Assembly: GCF_035994945.1 (NCBI RefSeq)
Contig: NZ_CP108677.1
Span: 4,278,001 to 4,342,000, forward strand
Direction of reading: 5' to 3'
Length of the DNA: 64,000 bases
Source of the DNA: Streptomyces sp. NBC_01216
Lineage (GTDB): Bacteria > Actinomycetota > Actinomycetes > Streptomycetales > Streptomycetaceae
The notes under the pieces are model-generated. The model was not told where the DNA came from, searched no databases, and saw nothing but the letters and a program-made list of their open reading frames with translations. A program made the translations under genes and the position numbers. This document shows positions 9,627 to 18,750 of this stretch, piece after piece (the first letter of the stretch is position 1; every line of letters starts with the position of its first letter).

Positions 9627-9687
9627 TCGACGCTGGTGTGCCGGGAAGTCTGGTCGGCGTCCGAGGGCCCGTGCGCCCATCAGTCGA
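9627..9687 (+). promoter_or_regulatory. Structured leader of nhaA, copy A of a paired cis element
   Basis: An outer helix TCGAC (9627-9631)/GTCGA (9683-9687) encloses a 7-base linker ending GGTG and a hairpin TGCCG/CGGCG (9639-9643/9655-9659) with the 11-base loop GGAAGTCTGGT. The nhaA Shine-Dalgarno (9696-9700) follows the outer helix. The same architecture, with compensatory changes in the outer helix, precedes the next antiporter gene (11153-11212). I cannot assign it to a named RNA family. Confidence 0.6.
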
Positions 9688-9707
9688 ACCGCCCCGGAGG
9701 CCCACCC

Positions 9708-11015
9708 GTGACGCCCACCCGCCAGCGAGACCCCCTCTTCGGCGTCCTGCCGTGGCCCGAACGGCAGGCCCTTTCCGAAGCCCTCCGCACCGAGACCGTC
9801 GGAGGACTGGTCCTCCTCGGCGCGGCCGTCGTCGCGCTCTTCTGGGCGAACAGCCCGTGGAGCGAGGCATACGAGCAGATACGGCACTTCCACTTCGGCA
9901 TCCCCGCCCTGGGGCTCGACCTGTCCGTCGCGCACTGGACCGCCGACGGACTGCTCGCGGTGTTCTTCCTGATCGCCGGCATCGAGCTGAAACGCGAACT
10001 CGTCGTCGGCGAACTGCGCACCCCCGCCACCGCGGCCCTGCCCGTCATCGCCGCGCTGTGCGGCATGGCCGTCCCCGCGGCCCTGTACACCCTGACCGCC
10101 AGCGCGGGCGGCGGGAGCCTCGACGGCTGGGCCGTGCCGATGGCCACCGACATCGCCTTCGCGCTCGCCGTCCTCGCGGTCATCAGCACCCACCTGCCGT
10201 CCGCGCTGCGGGCGTTCCTGCTCACCCTGGCCGTCGTCGACGACCTCGGCGCCATCCTGATCATCGCCGTCTTCTTCACCTCCGGCCTCAACTTCTGGGC
10301 CCTCGGCGGAGCCGTCGCCGGACTCGTCCTCTTCTACTTCCTCCAGCGCTTCCGCGTCCGGGGCTGGTGGTGGTACGTCCCGCTCGGCGTGGCCGTCTGG
10401 GCGCTGATGTACAACTCCGGCGTCCACGCCACGGTCGCCGGCGTCGCCATGGGCCTCATCCTGCGCACCACCCGCGACAAGGGCGAGGAGACCACTCCCG
10501 CCGCCCGGGTCTCGCACCGCGTCCACCCCTTCTCGGCGGGCGTCGCGGTACCGCTGTTCGCACTCTTCGCCGCCGGGGTCAGCGTCTCCGGCGACGCCCT
10601 GAAGCACGTGTTCGCGGACCCGGAGCCGCTCGCGGTCCTCGTCGGCCTGGTCGCCGGCAAGATCCTCGGGGTCTTCCTCGGCACCTATCTCGCCGCCCGG
10701 TACACCAAGGCCAGACTCAACCCCGACCTGGCCTGGGCCGATGTGTTCAGCCTCGCCACACTGGCCGGCATCGGCTTCACCGTCTCGCTCCTCATCGGCG
10801 AACTCGCCTTCCCGGACCCCGCCGAGGCCGAGCACGTCAAGACGGCCGTGCTCGTCGGCTCCTTCGTCGCCGCCACCCTGGCCGCCGTGCTGCTGCGCCG
10901 GCGCAACCGCGTCTACCGGCGCCTGTGCGAGGAGGAGAACCGGGACGAGGACGCGGACGGCATACCCGATATCTACCAGACCGGGGCACGGGCCGACGGG
11001 GCCGCGCGGGGCTGA
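9708..11015 (+). CDS. nhaA: Na+/H+ antiporter NhaA
   Basis: 435 residues from GTG 9708, with GGAGG seven bases upstream. Family blocks in order: WANSPW, DGLLAVFFLIAGIELKRE, PMATDIAFALAVLA, and LAVVDDLGAI, whose paired aspartates are the ion-binding residues of NhaA. About twelve membrane segments and a charged soluble tail. The protein exchanges internal Na+ (or Li+) for external H+ in pH and salt homeostasis. Most likely expressed as a single gene under the structured leader just upstream. Confidence 0.95.
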   Translation: MTPTRQRDPLFGVLPWPERQALSEALRTETVGGLVLLGAAVVALFWANSPWSEAYEQIRHFHFGIPALGLDLSVAHWTADGLLAVFFLIAGIELKRELVVGELRTPATAALPVIAALCGMAVPAALYTLTASAGGGSLDGWAVPMATDIAFALAVLAVISTHLPSALRAFLLTLAVVDDLGAILIIAVFFTSGLNFWALGGAVAGLVLFYFLQRFRVRGWWWYVPLGVAVWALMYNSGVHATVAGVAMGLILRTTRDKGEETTPAARVSHRVHPFSAGVAVPLFALFAAGVSVSGDALKHVFADPEPLAVLVGLVAGKILGVFLGTYLAARYTKARLNPDLAWADVFSLATLAGIGFTVSLLIGELAFPDPAEAEHVKTAVLVGSFVAATLAAVLLRRRNRVYRRLCEEENRDEDADGIPDIYQTGARADGAARG

Positions 11016-11152
11016 CCGCCGTACGGTGCCGTGCCGTGCCCGCGGGGCGGGCGGCGCGGTGCCACCGGCGTGCGATTGCCGTGGACCGGCAAGAACGGCC
11101 CCTTCCGGTTGCACGTCAGGGGGCTGTCGATGCCGCGTAGGGAACCTATAAA

Positions 11153-11212
11153 GTCGGTACCGGTGTGCCGGGAAGCCTGGTCGGCGAACAGGGGACACGT
11201 CTCTTCGCCGAT
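11153..11212 (+). promoter_or_regulatory. Structured leader of the CPA1 antiporter, copy B
   Basis: Outer helix GTCGGT (11153-11158)/GCCGAT (11207-11212), a 7-base linker ending GGTG, then hairpin TGCCG/CGGCG (11166-11170/11182-11186) with loop GGAAGCCTGGT. The 25 bases from the linker end through the hairpin differ from copy A at a single loop base, while the outer helix differs by paired changes. The 3' strand of the outer helix abuts the ribosome site CGGAGG (11213-11218), so opening or closing it could gate translation. A TATAAA at 11147-11152 could be a -10 box, but it would start the transcript inside the helix. Confidence 0.6.
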
Positions 11213-11227
11213 CGGAGGATTCCTGAC

Positions 11228-12484
11228 ATGGTGCTCGTCGCCGTCTTCGGGGCCGCGCTGCTTGTCGCCGTCCTGCTGTCCGGGCTCGCCGCCCGTACCG
11301 TCCTGTCGACCTCGCTGCTCTTCCTGCTCGGAGGGGCGCTGGTCAGCGACGGCTTCCTCGGGCTGATCCACATCACGCCCGACAGCGAGATCGTGTCGGT
11401 CACCGCCGACCTCGCGCTGTTCGCGGTGCTCTTCACCGACGGCATGCACGTCTCCTTCGCCAAGCTGCGGGCCAACTGGCGCAACCCGGCCCGCGCGCTG
11501 GGCCTGGGCATGCCGCTCGCCTGCGTCGGCATGGCCCTCCTCACCCACTACCTGGTCGGTCTGGACTGGACGACGTCCTTCCTGGTGGGCGCGGTCCTCG
11601 CACCGACCGACCCGGTGTTCGCCTCCGCGATCGTGGGGCGCAAGGAGGTTCCGGCCCGGCTGCGGGAGCTCCTGAACGTCGAGAGCGGTATCAACGACGG
11701 ACTCGCGCTCCCGGTCGTCCTGATCCTGATCGCCGCCGCCGGCCCGACCTCCCCCCACGCCGAGGCGTCCCTCGGGAAGATCGGCCTGGAGCTGGGCCTC
11801 GGCCTCGCGTTCGGCGTGCTGATGCCGCTGCTGCTCAACCTGCTCGTACGGGTGCGGTTCCTGGGCGCCGAGCCCAAACTCCAGCCCCTGCTGCCGCTGG
11901 CCACCGGCATCATCCTCTACGCCGCCTGTCACCTCACCCACGCCAACCCCTACCTCGCCGCGTTCTCCGCGGGCGCGGTCCTCATGGCCGTCTCACCGGA
12001 GTCCCAGAAGGCGTTCGAGCCGCTGGGCGAGTCGCTCGCCGAGCTCGCGAAGTTCGCCGCGCTGCTGGTCTTCGGGGCGCTGCTCACCCCGCGGCTCTTC
12101 TCGGACCTGTCCCTCGGCGGCTACGTGGCGGTGATCCTGGCGATCGTCCTGATCAGGCCCGCGTCCCTGCTCATCTCGCTGGTCGGGACCCGGATCGACC
12201 GGCGGGAGAAGCTGGTCGGCGCCTGGTTCGGCCCGAAGGGCTTCGCCTCGGTCGTCTACGGGCTGCTGGTGCTCCAGGCGGGAATCCCGCAGGGGCAGGA
12301 GGCGTACACCCTCATCGCCGTGTGCATCGCCTTCTCGATCATCGCCCACAGCAGCACGGATGTCCCCATCGCGCGTCTGTTCCACGTCGAGGACATCGTC
12401 ACCCCGCCGAGCGGCCGGGAGGCTACGGCCGACGCGGCCGGGGGGACGCCCGAGGCCCGGGACACCTCCGACGCGCGCGTGTGA
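11228..12484 (+). CDS. CPA1-family cation:proton antiporter
   Basis: 418 residues, ATG 11228 nine bases after CGGAGG. Around twelve membrane segments. VLAPTDPVFASAIVG followed by LNVESGINDGLALP is the conserved pore of monovalent cation/proton antiporters of the NhaP/CPA1 class, including the ND motif. FGPKGFASVVYGLLVL near the end is also typical. Probably exports Na+ or K+ in exchange for protons. The family is not related to NhaA in sequence, yet the two share a leader element, which points to regulation by a common ionic signal. Confidence 0.88.
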   Translation: MVLVAVFGAALLVAVLLSGLAARTVLSTSLLFLLGGALVSDGFLGLIHITPDSEIVSVTADLALFAVLFTDGMHVSFAKLRANWRNPARALGLGMPLACVGMALLTHYLVGLDWTTSFLVGAVLAPTDPVFASAIVGRKEVPARLRELLNVESGINDGLALPVVLILIAAAGPTSPHAEASLGKIGLELGLGLAFGVLMPLLLNLLVRVRFLGAEPKLQPLLPLATGIILYAACHLTHANPYLAAFSAGAVLMAVSPESQKAFEPLGESLAELAKFAALLVFGALLTPRLFSDLSLGGYVAVILAIVLIRPASLLISLVGTRIDRREKLVGAWFGPKGFASVVYGLLVLQAGIPQGQEAYTLIAVCIAFSIIAHSSTDVPIARLFHVEDIVTPPSGREATADAAGGTPEARDTSDARV

Positions 12485-12824
12485 CCCGGCTCCCCGCGCC
12501 GCCGTGACCGTCACGGCTCGGAGGCCGGCGAGCCGCCGCCGTCCTTCCGCACGCCGTCCCGCCGACCCCGGCGGATCCCCGCGCGGAACCCGCCGCCGGG
12601 GGCACCCGTGCCCCGCGGCCGCTCCGACGGCTCCGGAACGCCCGCGCCGCCCCCCGACCGCCCACAGGCACCGCACCGTGCACCCACGCCACCCCTCGAC
12701 CCACGCATCCACATCGCCCCGAGGCACATCCGCAACCACCGAGGCCGGTCAGGCCGACGCCGCACCGGGTTCCACCGGTACGGCGAGAACGCGACGAAGA
12801 ACGACGAAGAACGAGGTCAGCCGT
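12485..12824. other. Gene-free interval between antiporter and lipoprotein genes
   Basis: About 340 bases with no convincing ORF. A short hairpin GCCGTGA/TCACGGC at 12501-12517 may end the antiporter transcript. An in-frame extension of the lipoprotein ORF runs through here but is Arg/Pro-rich with no family-like sequence. I see no clear promoter. Confidence 0.5.
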
Positions 12825-13496
12825 ATGACGTTCCCCACCCTCGCCCGCACCCCCGCCACACTCCGCCGCCTCGCCGCGCTGGCGGCCGGCGTCGCCCTCA
12901 CGGCCGGCTGCGCCGCCGGCGGCGTGTCGGTCGACAAGGCCAACGACGAACTGCGCTCGACGTCCTTCCACGGGCGCGGCTCGACGACCGCGCTCGGCGG
13001 CGGGTCGCAGGAGATCTGGTCGGATCCGGACCAGGGGCTACGCATCAAGGCGTCCGGAGCGAGCGCGACCGGCGAGATGTACTGCAAGGACGGGAAGACC
13101 TACACCAGCGCGCCGATGTTCGCCGACGCCCTCAAGCAGCGGGGACAGGCCATCGACCTGCCTGAGCGGCTGGCCGACGTCTTCGTGACGACCGAGACCG
13201 GTCAGGGCTGCGACGTCTACTTCGTGATCTCCGACAGCGCGGAGCACGCGCCGGAGAGCGACAAGACCTTCGACGGCAGGCGGACGACCGCCTTCTCGGT
13301 CTCCTCGGGCGCGGCCACCGACACGTACTACCTGGAGAGCGAGAGCTCACGCCTCGTACGCCTGGAGGCTGAGCGCGACGGGCGGACGAGCACCACGCGG
13401 TACGACTCCTTCGGGGAGAAGTTCACGATCACGATGCCGGACGAGGACAAGACCATGCCGATGGACGACTTCCGCCGCGAGGTCATGGGCGGCTGA
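12825..13496 (+). CDS. Putative lipoprotein (LppX/LprG-like fold possible)
   Basis: 223 residues. The signal peptide has Arg residues, a hydrophobic stretch and the lipobox LTAGC with Cys29 as lipidation site. The mature part opens with VDKANDELRSTSFHGRGS and continues with alternating short strands (EIWSDPDQGLRIKASG, GEMYCKDGKTYTS), resembling actinobacterial lipid-binding or anti-sigma-like lipoproteins that form a beta half-barrel. Start ATG 12825 is chosen because the signal peptide begins there. Exported and anchored to the outer face of the cytoplasmic membrane. Function unknown. Confidence 0.72.
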   Translation: MTFPTLARTPATLRRLAALAAGVALTAGCAAGGVSVDKANDELRSTSFHGRGSTTALGGGSQEIWSDPDQGLRIKASGASATGEMYCKDGKTYTSAPMFADALKQRGQAIDLPERLADVFVTTETGQGCDVYFVISDSAEHAPESDKTFDGRRTTAFSVSSGAATDTYYLESESSRLVRLEAERDGRTSTTRYDSFGEKFTITMPDEDKTMPMDDFRREVMGG

Positions 13497-13505
13497 CGGC
13501 GACCG

Positions 13506-13551
13506 CGTCCCGGTTCCCGCACGGACGCCGATAGGCGCCGGAACCGGGACG
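13506..13551. terminator. Bidirectional hairpin between convergent genes
   Basis: CGTCCCGGTTCC (13506-13517) pairs perfectly with GGAACCGGGACG (13540-13551) around a partly paired interior. It lies between the lipoprotein stop and the stop of the converging membrane-protein gene. Confidence 0.75.
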
Positions 13552-13555
13552 GGGG

Positions 13556-15385
13556 TCAGCCGAGGAACAGCAGGGCAGCCGCCCACAGAACAGCGGCCGT
13601 GACCAGCAGCGGGCCCAGCGGCAGGCCGTGACCGGGCGCGGCGGCCGGGCCGACCGGGCGCAGGTGCGGATGACGGATCAGGACCCCGAGGGTCTCCGCC
13701 GCCTCCCGGGCCGCCGGGCGCCGGCCCGAACGCCGGTCGAGCCAGGACCAGCCGGTCGGGGCGAGCCGCAGCTCGTCTCCGTCGGACGTGGCGACGCGGA
13801 TGCCGTCGCCGACGTGCGAGACCGCCCGGACCGCGTCCCAGGGGACGTGTCGCACCCGCCACGCGCCGCAGACCCACAGACCGGCGCTGTCGGCGGTGAC
13901 CCGCCAGTTCAGGGCGGTGGCGGCGACATGGGCGAACCAGAGGACGGAGACGGCGGTGAGCCCCCATCGCCAGGAGACGTCGTCCTCGAGCGCGCCCCAG
14001 ACGCCGCCGGCCCCGATCGCCAGGAAGAAGAGCCCCACCAGCCGTGAGCCCTCGTCCGCCGACCAGGTCAGCGGTGCGCGTGACAGCGGCAGGCCGGCCA
14101 CGATCCCGGCGGTGGAGCGGCCCGGCCCGGACGCCTCGGCCGCCCAGGCCCGTGCGGGCGGCAGCGTCCGCGCCGGGGCGACGGTGCACTCCGTCAGCGG
14201 GCCGCCGTCCTCGTCCGCGGAGAGCAGCACCAGCTCCGCGCCCGTGTGCGGAGTGCCGAAGAGCACCGCCTCGCGCATCCGCCACGCCCCGTCCGGCGCC
14301 CCCGCGTCGTACCCCCCGTCCGCGAGACCGGTGTCCTCCTCCGGTACCCGCTCCTCCTCGAAGGCGTACCGGGTGCCCAGCGAGAGCAACGGCCGTTCAC
14401 CCGCCGCGTCGTCCGCCGCGTACACCCGTGTGCGGGTACCGTCGCGTTCCGTGCCGAGGAGGACCCGCAGGACGGGCAGCGGAGCCGACCGCAGGCGCTC
14501 GGTCCGGCGGCGGGCCACCAGACCGCCCGCCAGCAGGGCCAGACCGGACGCGGCGGCCACCAGCAGCGACAACTCCCAGCCGAAGGTGTCGTACGGCTGG
14601 GCGGGCAGGCCGGTCCAGCCGCCGTCCACCAGCACGTCCACGTGCGAACCCACGGGGTGGTCCTCGGGGAACGCCACCTTCACCGCGCGGGTCCCGAGCT
14701 CCTCCGAGCGCAGGGTCAGGGTCCACGTGTCGGCGTGTCCCACGACCCGCATCGTGGCGGGCGTCGCCCGCGCCGCCCGCTCCTCGTACCCGGCGGCGAC
14801 CTGCTCCGCCTGCCACCAGGCGAAGACCGCCGCCGCGAGCAGCAGCGAGGACAGTACGAGGGGCGCCCGTCCGCGGCGGAAGGTCCGGGCGGGGCCGGGC
14901 AGCGGGGCGCGCGCCTGGCCGGCCGCCGTCAGTACCAGCAACTGCTGCTGCCGCACGCACACCAGACGGTGGAGGAGTGTGGCGCAGGCGTACAGAGCGG
15001 CGAGCAGCAGGGCCACGTTCGGCGCGGCCAGCGGGTCGGCGGAGCCGTCCGGCGCCGCTTCGAGGACCAGGGACGCGGCGGACACCACCACACCGGCCAG
15101 GGAGAGGGCCGGGTGGCGCCACAGCATCACCAGGGTGAGCACCTGGACCACCGCGAAGGCCAGCCCCGGCCAGTCGGCGGCGCAGGGCGTGGCGGTGGCG
15201 CACACGGGGTAGGGAGTCTCGGCGACGGCCCAGACGGCCGTCGCCGACAGAGCGAGGAACGGCCACAGCGGCCGGGCCCAGCGCCCGGGGGCGGCGGCGC
15301 GCCAGCGTTCGGCGTCGGACGAGCGCCAGGCGTGCGTGCCCGGCGGTATCCGTTCGGGGGCCAGAGGCAGGGGAAGGTCGCTCAC
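13556..15385 (-). CDS. Multi-pass membrane protein with PH-like C-terminal domain
   Basis: 609 residues from GTG 15385. The open frame runs on upstream to 17050, but that part is antisense to the acyl-CoA ligase and is not counted. About 8-10 hydrophobic segments in three groups: near 45-120, near 170-280 with a loop of exported character, and near 430-500. A soluble module with strands around WRVTADSAGLWVCGAW and VPWDAVRAVSHV resembles bacterial PH domains, and a last membrane helix ends the protein. No catalytic motif. Divergent from the acyl-CoA ligase across about 95 bases. Confidence 0.65.
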   Translation of the reverse strand: MSDLPLPLAPERIPPGTHAWRSSDAERWRAAAPGRWARPLWPFLALSATAVWAVAETPYPVCATATPCAADWPGLAFAVVQVLTLVMLWRHPALSLAGVVVSAASLVLEAAPDGSADPLAAPNVALLLAALYACATLLHRLVCVRQQQLLVLTAAGQARAPLPGPARTFRRGRAPLVLSSLLLAAAVFAWWQAEQVAAGYEERAARATPATMRVVGHADTWTLTLRSEELGTRAVKVAFPEDHPVGSHVDVLVDGGWTGLPAQPYDTFGWELSLLVAAASGLALLAGGLVARRRTERLRSAPLPVLRVLLGTERDGTRTRVYAADDAAGERPLLSLGTRYAFEEERVPEEDTGLADGGYDAGAPDGAWRMREAVLFGTPHTGAELVLLSADEDGGPLTECTVAPARTLPPARAWAAEASGPGRSTAGIVAGLPLSRAPLTWSADEGSRLVGLFFLAIGAGGVWGALEDDVSWRWGLTAVSVLWFAHVAATALNWRVTADSAGLWVCGAWRVRHVPWDAVRAVSHVGDGIRVATSDGDELRLAPTGWSWLDRRSGRRPAAREAAETLGVLIRHPHLRPVGPAAAPGHGLPLGPLLVTAAVLWAAALLFLG

Positions 15386-15481
15386 TCGCGCATTATGTGT
15401 GCAGTCCGGGATCGACCGGCCGGGCGGGTGGGCATGACGTCCGGCCCGGACCGGGCAGGCAGTGGGAAAGGAACGACGATC

Positions 15482-17176
15482 GTGGTCGCGTCGCACACCG
15501 AGCCGTCCGCGGCGAAGACGACACCCGCCTCGGCGGCGGAACGCCCGGCGGTGAGCGTGGCCGCCGAGGCGGTGGCCGCGCGGCTCTCCGCACCCGGCGC
15601 GCCGTTCGCCGTCGAGGAGGGGGTGTACCGCGAGGGGCCCCGGACGCTGCGGGAGTTCGTCGAGGCGACCTGGGCCTACGGCGACCGGCCGTTCCTCCTC
15701 TCCGAGGACGGGGTGCTGAGCTACCGGGAGTTCTTCGACGCCGCGTGCGGCCTGGCCCGGCTGCTGACCGACACCTACGGCCTGCGGCCGGGCGACCGGG
15801 CGGTCGTCGCCATGCGCAACCACCCCGAGTGGCAGATCGCCTTCTGGGCGGCCCAGCTCGCGGGGCTCGTCGCGGTGCCGCTCAACGCCTGGTGGACGGA
15901 GGAGGAGTTCGCGTACGCCCTCGACGACTGCCGGCCCCGCGTGCTCCTCGTGGACGGCGAGCGCGTCGAACGGGTACGCGCCTGGGCCCAGGCGCACCAC
16001 GTGCCCGGCATCGTGTTCCGCGGGGAGCCCACCGAGGGGTTCCGGGCGTACGTCCGCGCCACGGACTCCCTGCTCGGACCGCCCCTCGTCGACGTGCTGC
16101 CCGAGCACGACGCCACGCTGATCTACACCTCGGGCACCACCGGCCGTCCCAAGGGCGCCGTCGCCACCCACCTCGCCCAGGCCGGGGCGGCGATGCACCC
16201 GCGCTACTTCGCCGCCGCCTCCGCCGTCGGCCGCGGCACTGTACCCGGGTGCGGTGTCACTCCCGTCTCGCTCACCACCTTCCCGTTCTTCCACGTCGCC
16301 GCCTTCACGTCCTTCTACTCCGTCATGGCCGCCGGCGGCTCGCTCGTCCTCATGCGCAAGTGGGACGCGGCCCGCGCGCTGGACCTGATCCGCGAGCACG
16401 GTGTCACCCACTACGCGGGCGTGCCGGCGACCGCGCTCCAGCTGCTCGACCTCGCCGAGCGCACCGGCGACCCGCTGCGCACCCTCGTCATGTTCAACAC
16501 CGGTGGCGCCGCCGCTCCGGCCGGGATCGTCACCCGGCTCACCGCCCGCTTCGGGGAGCGTGTCGAACCGCGCAACGGGTACGGGCTCACCGAGACCTGC
16601 GGCGGTGTCCTGGCCAACTTCGGCGCCGAGTACCGGAGGTGGCCCGAGTCCGTGGGCCGGCCCGCGCCCGCCATCGAGGTCCGCGTCGACCGGCCGGACG
16701 CGCGGGGCGTGGGCGAGTTGCTGCTGCGCGGCCAGTCCCTGTTCCGCGGCTACTGGGGCGACGAGGCCGCCACCGGGGACGCCTTCACCGAGGACGGATG
16801 GTTCCGCACCGGAGACCTCGCCCGGGTCCGCGACGGGCGGGTCACCGTCGTCGACCGGCTCAGGGACATGGTGATCCGGGGCGGTGAGAACGTGTACTGC
16901 GCCGAGGTGGAGGCCGTGCTGCACGCGCACCCGGAGGTCGCCGACGCGGCCGTCCTGGGCGTCCCGCACCCGGTTCTCGGCGAGGAGGTGGCCGCCGTGG
17001 TGCGGCTGCGCGCGGGCGCCACGGTGACGCCGGACGGACTGCGGGCCCATGTGGGCCGGCGGCTGGCCGCGTTCAAGGTCCCGGCGAGGGTCGTCGTACG
17101 GGAGGACGAGCTGCCGCGCAATCCCACCGGGAAGATCCTCAAGCGGGAGCTGAGGGACCGGTTTTCCGCCGGCTGA
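15482..17176 (+). CDS. AMP-dependent acyl-CoA synthetase / ligase
   Basis: 564 residues. The AMP-binding signature LIYTSGTTGRPKGA is intact, as are GYGLTETCGG, WFRTGDLARV and the C-terminal lysine motif PRNPTGKILKREL. The enzyme adenylates a carboxylic acid with ATP and transfers it to CoA; the substrate cannot be read from sequence. GTG 15482 follows AAAGGA at good spacing and is preferred; an in-frame ATG 16 codons upstream (15434) is the alternative. The converging M6-like peptidase gene begins 34 bases past its stop. Confidence 0.88.
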   Translation: MVASHTEPSAAKTTPASAAERPAVSVAAEAVAARLSAPGAPFAVEEGVYREGPRTLREFVEATWAYGDRPFLLSEDGVLSYREFFDAACGLARLLTDTYGLRPGDRAVVAMRNHPEWQIAFWAAQLAGLVAVPLNAWWTEEEFAYALDDCRPRVLLVDGERVERVRAWAQAHHVPGIVFRGEPTEGFRAYVRATDSLLGPPLVDVLPEHDATLIYTSGTTGRPKGAVATHLAQAGAAMHPRYFAAASAVGRGTVPGCGVTPVSLTTFPFFHVAAFTSFYSVMAAGGSLVLMRKWDAARALDLIREHGVTHYAGVPATALQLLDLAERTGDPLRTLVMFNTGGAAAPAGIVTRLTARFGERVEPRNGYGLTETCGGVLANFGAEYRRWPESVGRPAPAIEVRVDRPDARGVGELLLRGQSLFRGYWGDEAATGDAFTEDGWFRTGDLARVRDGRVTVVDRLRDMVIRGGENVYCAEVEAVLHAHPEVADAAVLGVPHPVLGEEVAAVVRLRAGATVTPDGLRAHVGRRLAAFKVPARVVVREDELPRNPTGKILKRELRDRFSAG

Positions 17177-17210
17177 GCGACCGGCGGTCGGCGTGCGGCC
17201 GCGGCCGGGG

Positions 17211-18482
17211 TCAGGAGCGGGTGATGCGGACGCGGTACGCGCCCGACGCGTCCTCGTCCAGCACCGAGATCCGGATGCCGTTCGCCCGGTCCGTGAAGGT
17301 CTCGCCCGGCCGGAAGGGGGCGTCCGACAGCTCCGCGTGGACGTTGGGCCGGCGGGTGCAGCCGCCGCTCTCCCGGTCGCTGTCCGCCACGGTCACGGGG
17401 CCGTGGCCGGTGTCCACGTCGGACTCGACGCGGTAGATGAGGACGCCCGGTTCGCAGACGGCCTCGTCGTTGCCGTCCCGGGTACGGACCTCGACCGCGT
17501 ATCCGGACTTCTCGCCGAGGGGCGCGAAGGCGAGCTTGGGCCCGCCCGCCGTGGCCAGCGGGGTCAGCGTGTGCTCGCTCGTGCCCGGGGCCGACGCGCA
17601 GCTCACCTGGTCGTTGTCGAGCCAGCCCAGCTTCCACTTGTGCCAGCCGAGGAAGTCGTTGTTGGCCCCCCAGTCCTCGGACATGATGTCCCAGTGCCCG
17701 ACGGTGCCGCCGCCGTCCAGGGTGTAGAGGTCGGGCAGGCCGAAGACGTGGCCGTTCTCGTGCGGCAGGACCCGGTAGCCGGTGTCCGCGTACGTGCCGG
17801 AGCCGTCGTCCTGCCGGCTGTAGACGAAGGACGTGTTGGCGAGCGGGACGCCGTCGGCGTACGGGGCGTCGTCGTTGCCGGAGAAGGTCACGGACAGGAC
17901 GGTGTCCAGGGCCGAGGGGCCGGCGTTCGGTGTGACCAGGATGTTCACGAGGTCGTAGGCGCTGAAGTCGACCAGCGGGTCGGCGGACTTCACGACGTCC
18001 TCGACGAGCCCTCGGTAGCCCGGTTCGTACGGGGAGCCGCGCTCGATCCCGTACGAGGAGAACGGCCGGGGCATCCGCAGCCAGTCGGTGAGGGGGGCCT
18101 CGGGGAGGTAGTGGAGACGCCCGTAGGAGCTGGTGCGGAACCACTCGGCGGTCTGCGGGAAGAACTCCTCGTAGCGCGCCGTCGCCGTACCGGCCGCGGG
18201 CGCGTCCGGGAAGTCGACCATCAGGTTGAGGGCCCTGACGCGGCCCGTGGAGCGGGCGTATCCGGGGGCGGTGGGCAGTCCCTCCGACATCTGCACACCC
18301 AGCGTCGTCGCGATCCTGCACGGACCGAGTGGCGCCTCTCCCGGACCCGTGGCCACCGGTCCGGCCGAGGCCGGAGCGGGTTCGGGGAGGTTCGCGCTGG
18401 CGGAGAGCAGAGCGGCGAACGTGAGAGCCGACGCCGCTGCCAGCACGGCGGGTCTGCGTATCCGCCGGGGGGTCTGCTCCAT
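17211..18482 (-). CDS. Secreted M6-like zinc metalloprotease
   Basis: 423 residues with a signal peptide (RR...AVLAAASALTFAALLSASA). The zinc motif HENGHVFGLPD fits HExxHxxGxxD, and DLYTLDGGG with the later WDIMS matches the immune-inhibitor-A / M6 style, where D and the methionine turn complete the site. Expected to be exported and to cleave extracellular proteins. The product is short for the M6 family and lacks the long C-terminal regions. It faces the acyl-CoA ligase tail to tail. Confidence 0.82.
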   Translation of the reverse strand: MEQTPRRIRRPAVLAAASALTFAALLSASANLPEPAPASAGPVATGPGEAPLGPCRIATTLGVQMSEGLPTAPGYARSTGRVRALNLMVDFPDAPAAGTATARYEEFFPQTAEWFRTSSYGRLHYLPEAPLTDWLRMPRPFSSYGIERGSPYEPGYRGLVEDVVKSADPLVDFSAYDLVNILVTPNAGPSALDTVLSVTFSGNDDAPYADGVPLANTSFVYSRQDDGSGTYADTGYRVLPHENGHVFGLPDLYTLDGGGTVGHWDIMSEDWGANNDFLGWHKWKLGWLDNDQVSCASAPGTSEHTLTPLATAGGPKLAFAPLGEKSGYAVEVRTRDGNDEAVCEPGVLIYRVESDVDTGHGPVTVADSDRESGGCTRRPNVHAELSDAPFRPGETFTDRANGIRISVLDEDASGAYRVRITRS

Positions 18483-18750
18483 GCGTCGCCCTCTCTGATC
18501 TGCGGATCGTCTGCGGCTCCGCGTTTCGATCAGCCTGTGTCGGGAGGCGCGGGGGCGCGCGCCGGATTGGCCCGATCAGGGGGTGCACGCCCCCGCCCAT
18601 CGATGTGGTCCAGGTCATACGGGACAGCGGAACATCCGGGGAGTCCTTCCCCGTTTACGCTTGTGTCCGAGCGAAACGGGGACCTGGTCCCCGGATGTTT
18701 CCGGCTCGGCGGAAGATCGAAGACATCCGAAGTGGCCGAGGAGGCAGGGC

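Noticed and set aside
13556..17050. A single 1,164-codon leftward gene
   Set aside because: The part above 15385 is antisense to an intact acyl-CoA ligase and has shadow composition; the real gene starts at GTG 15385.
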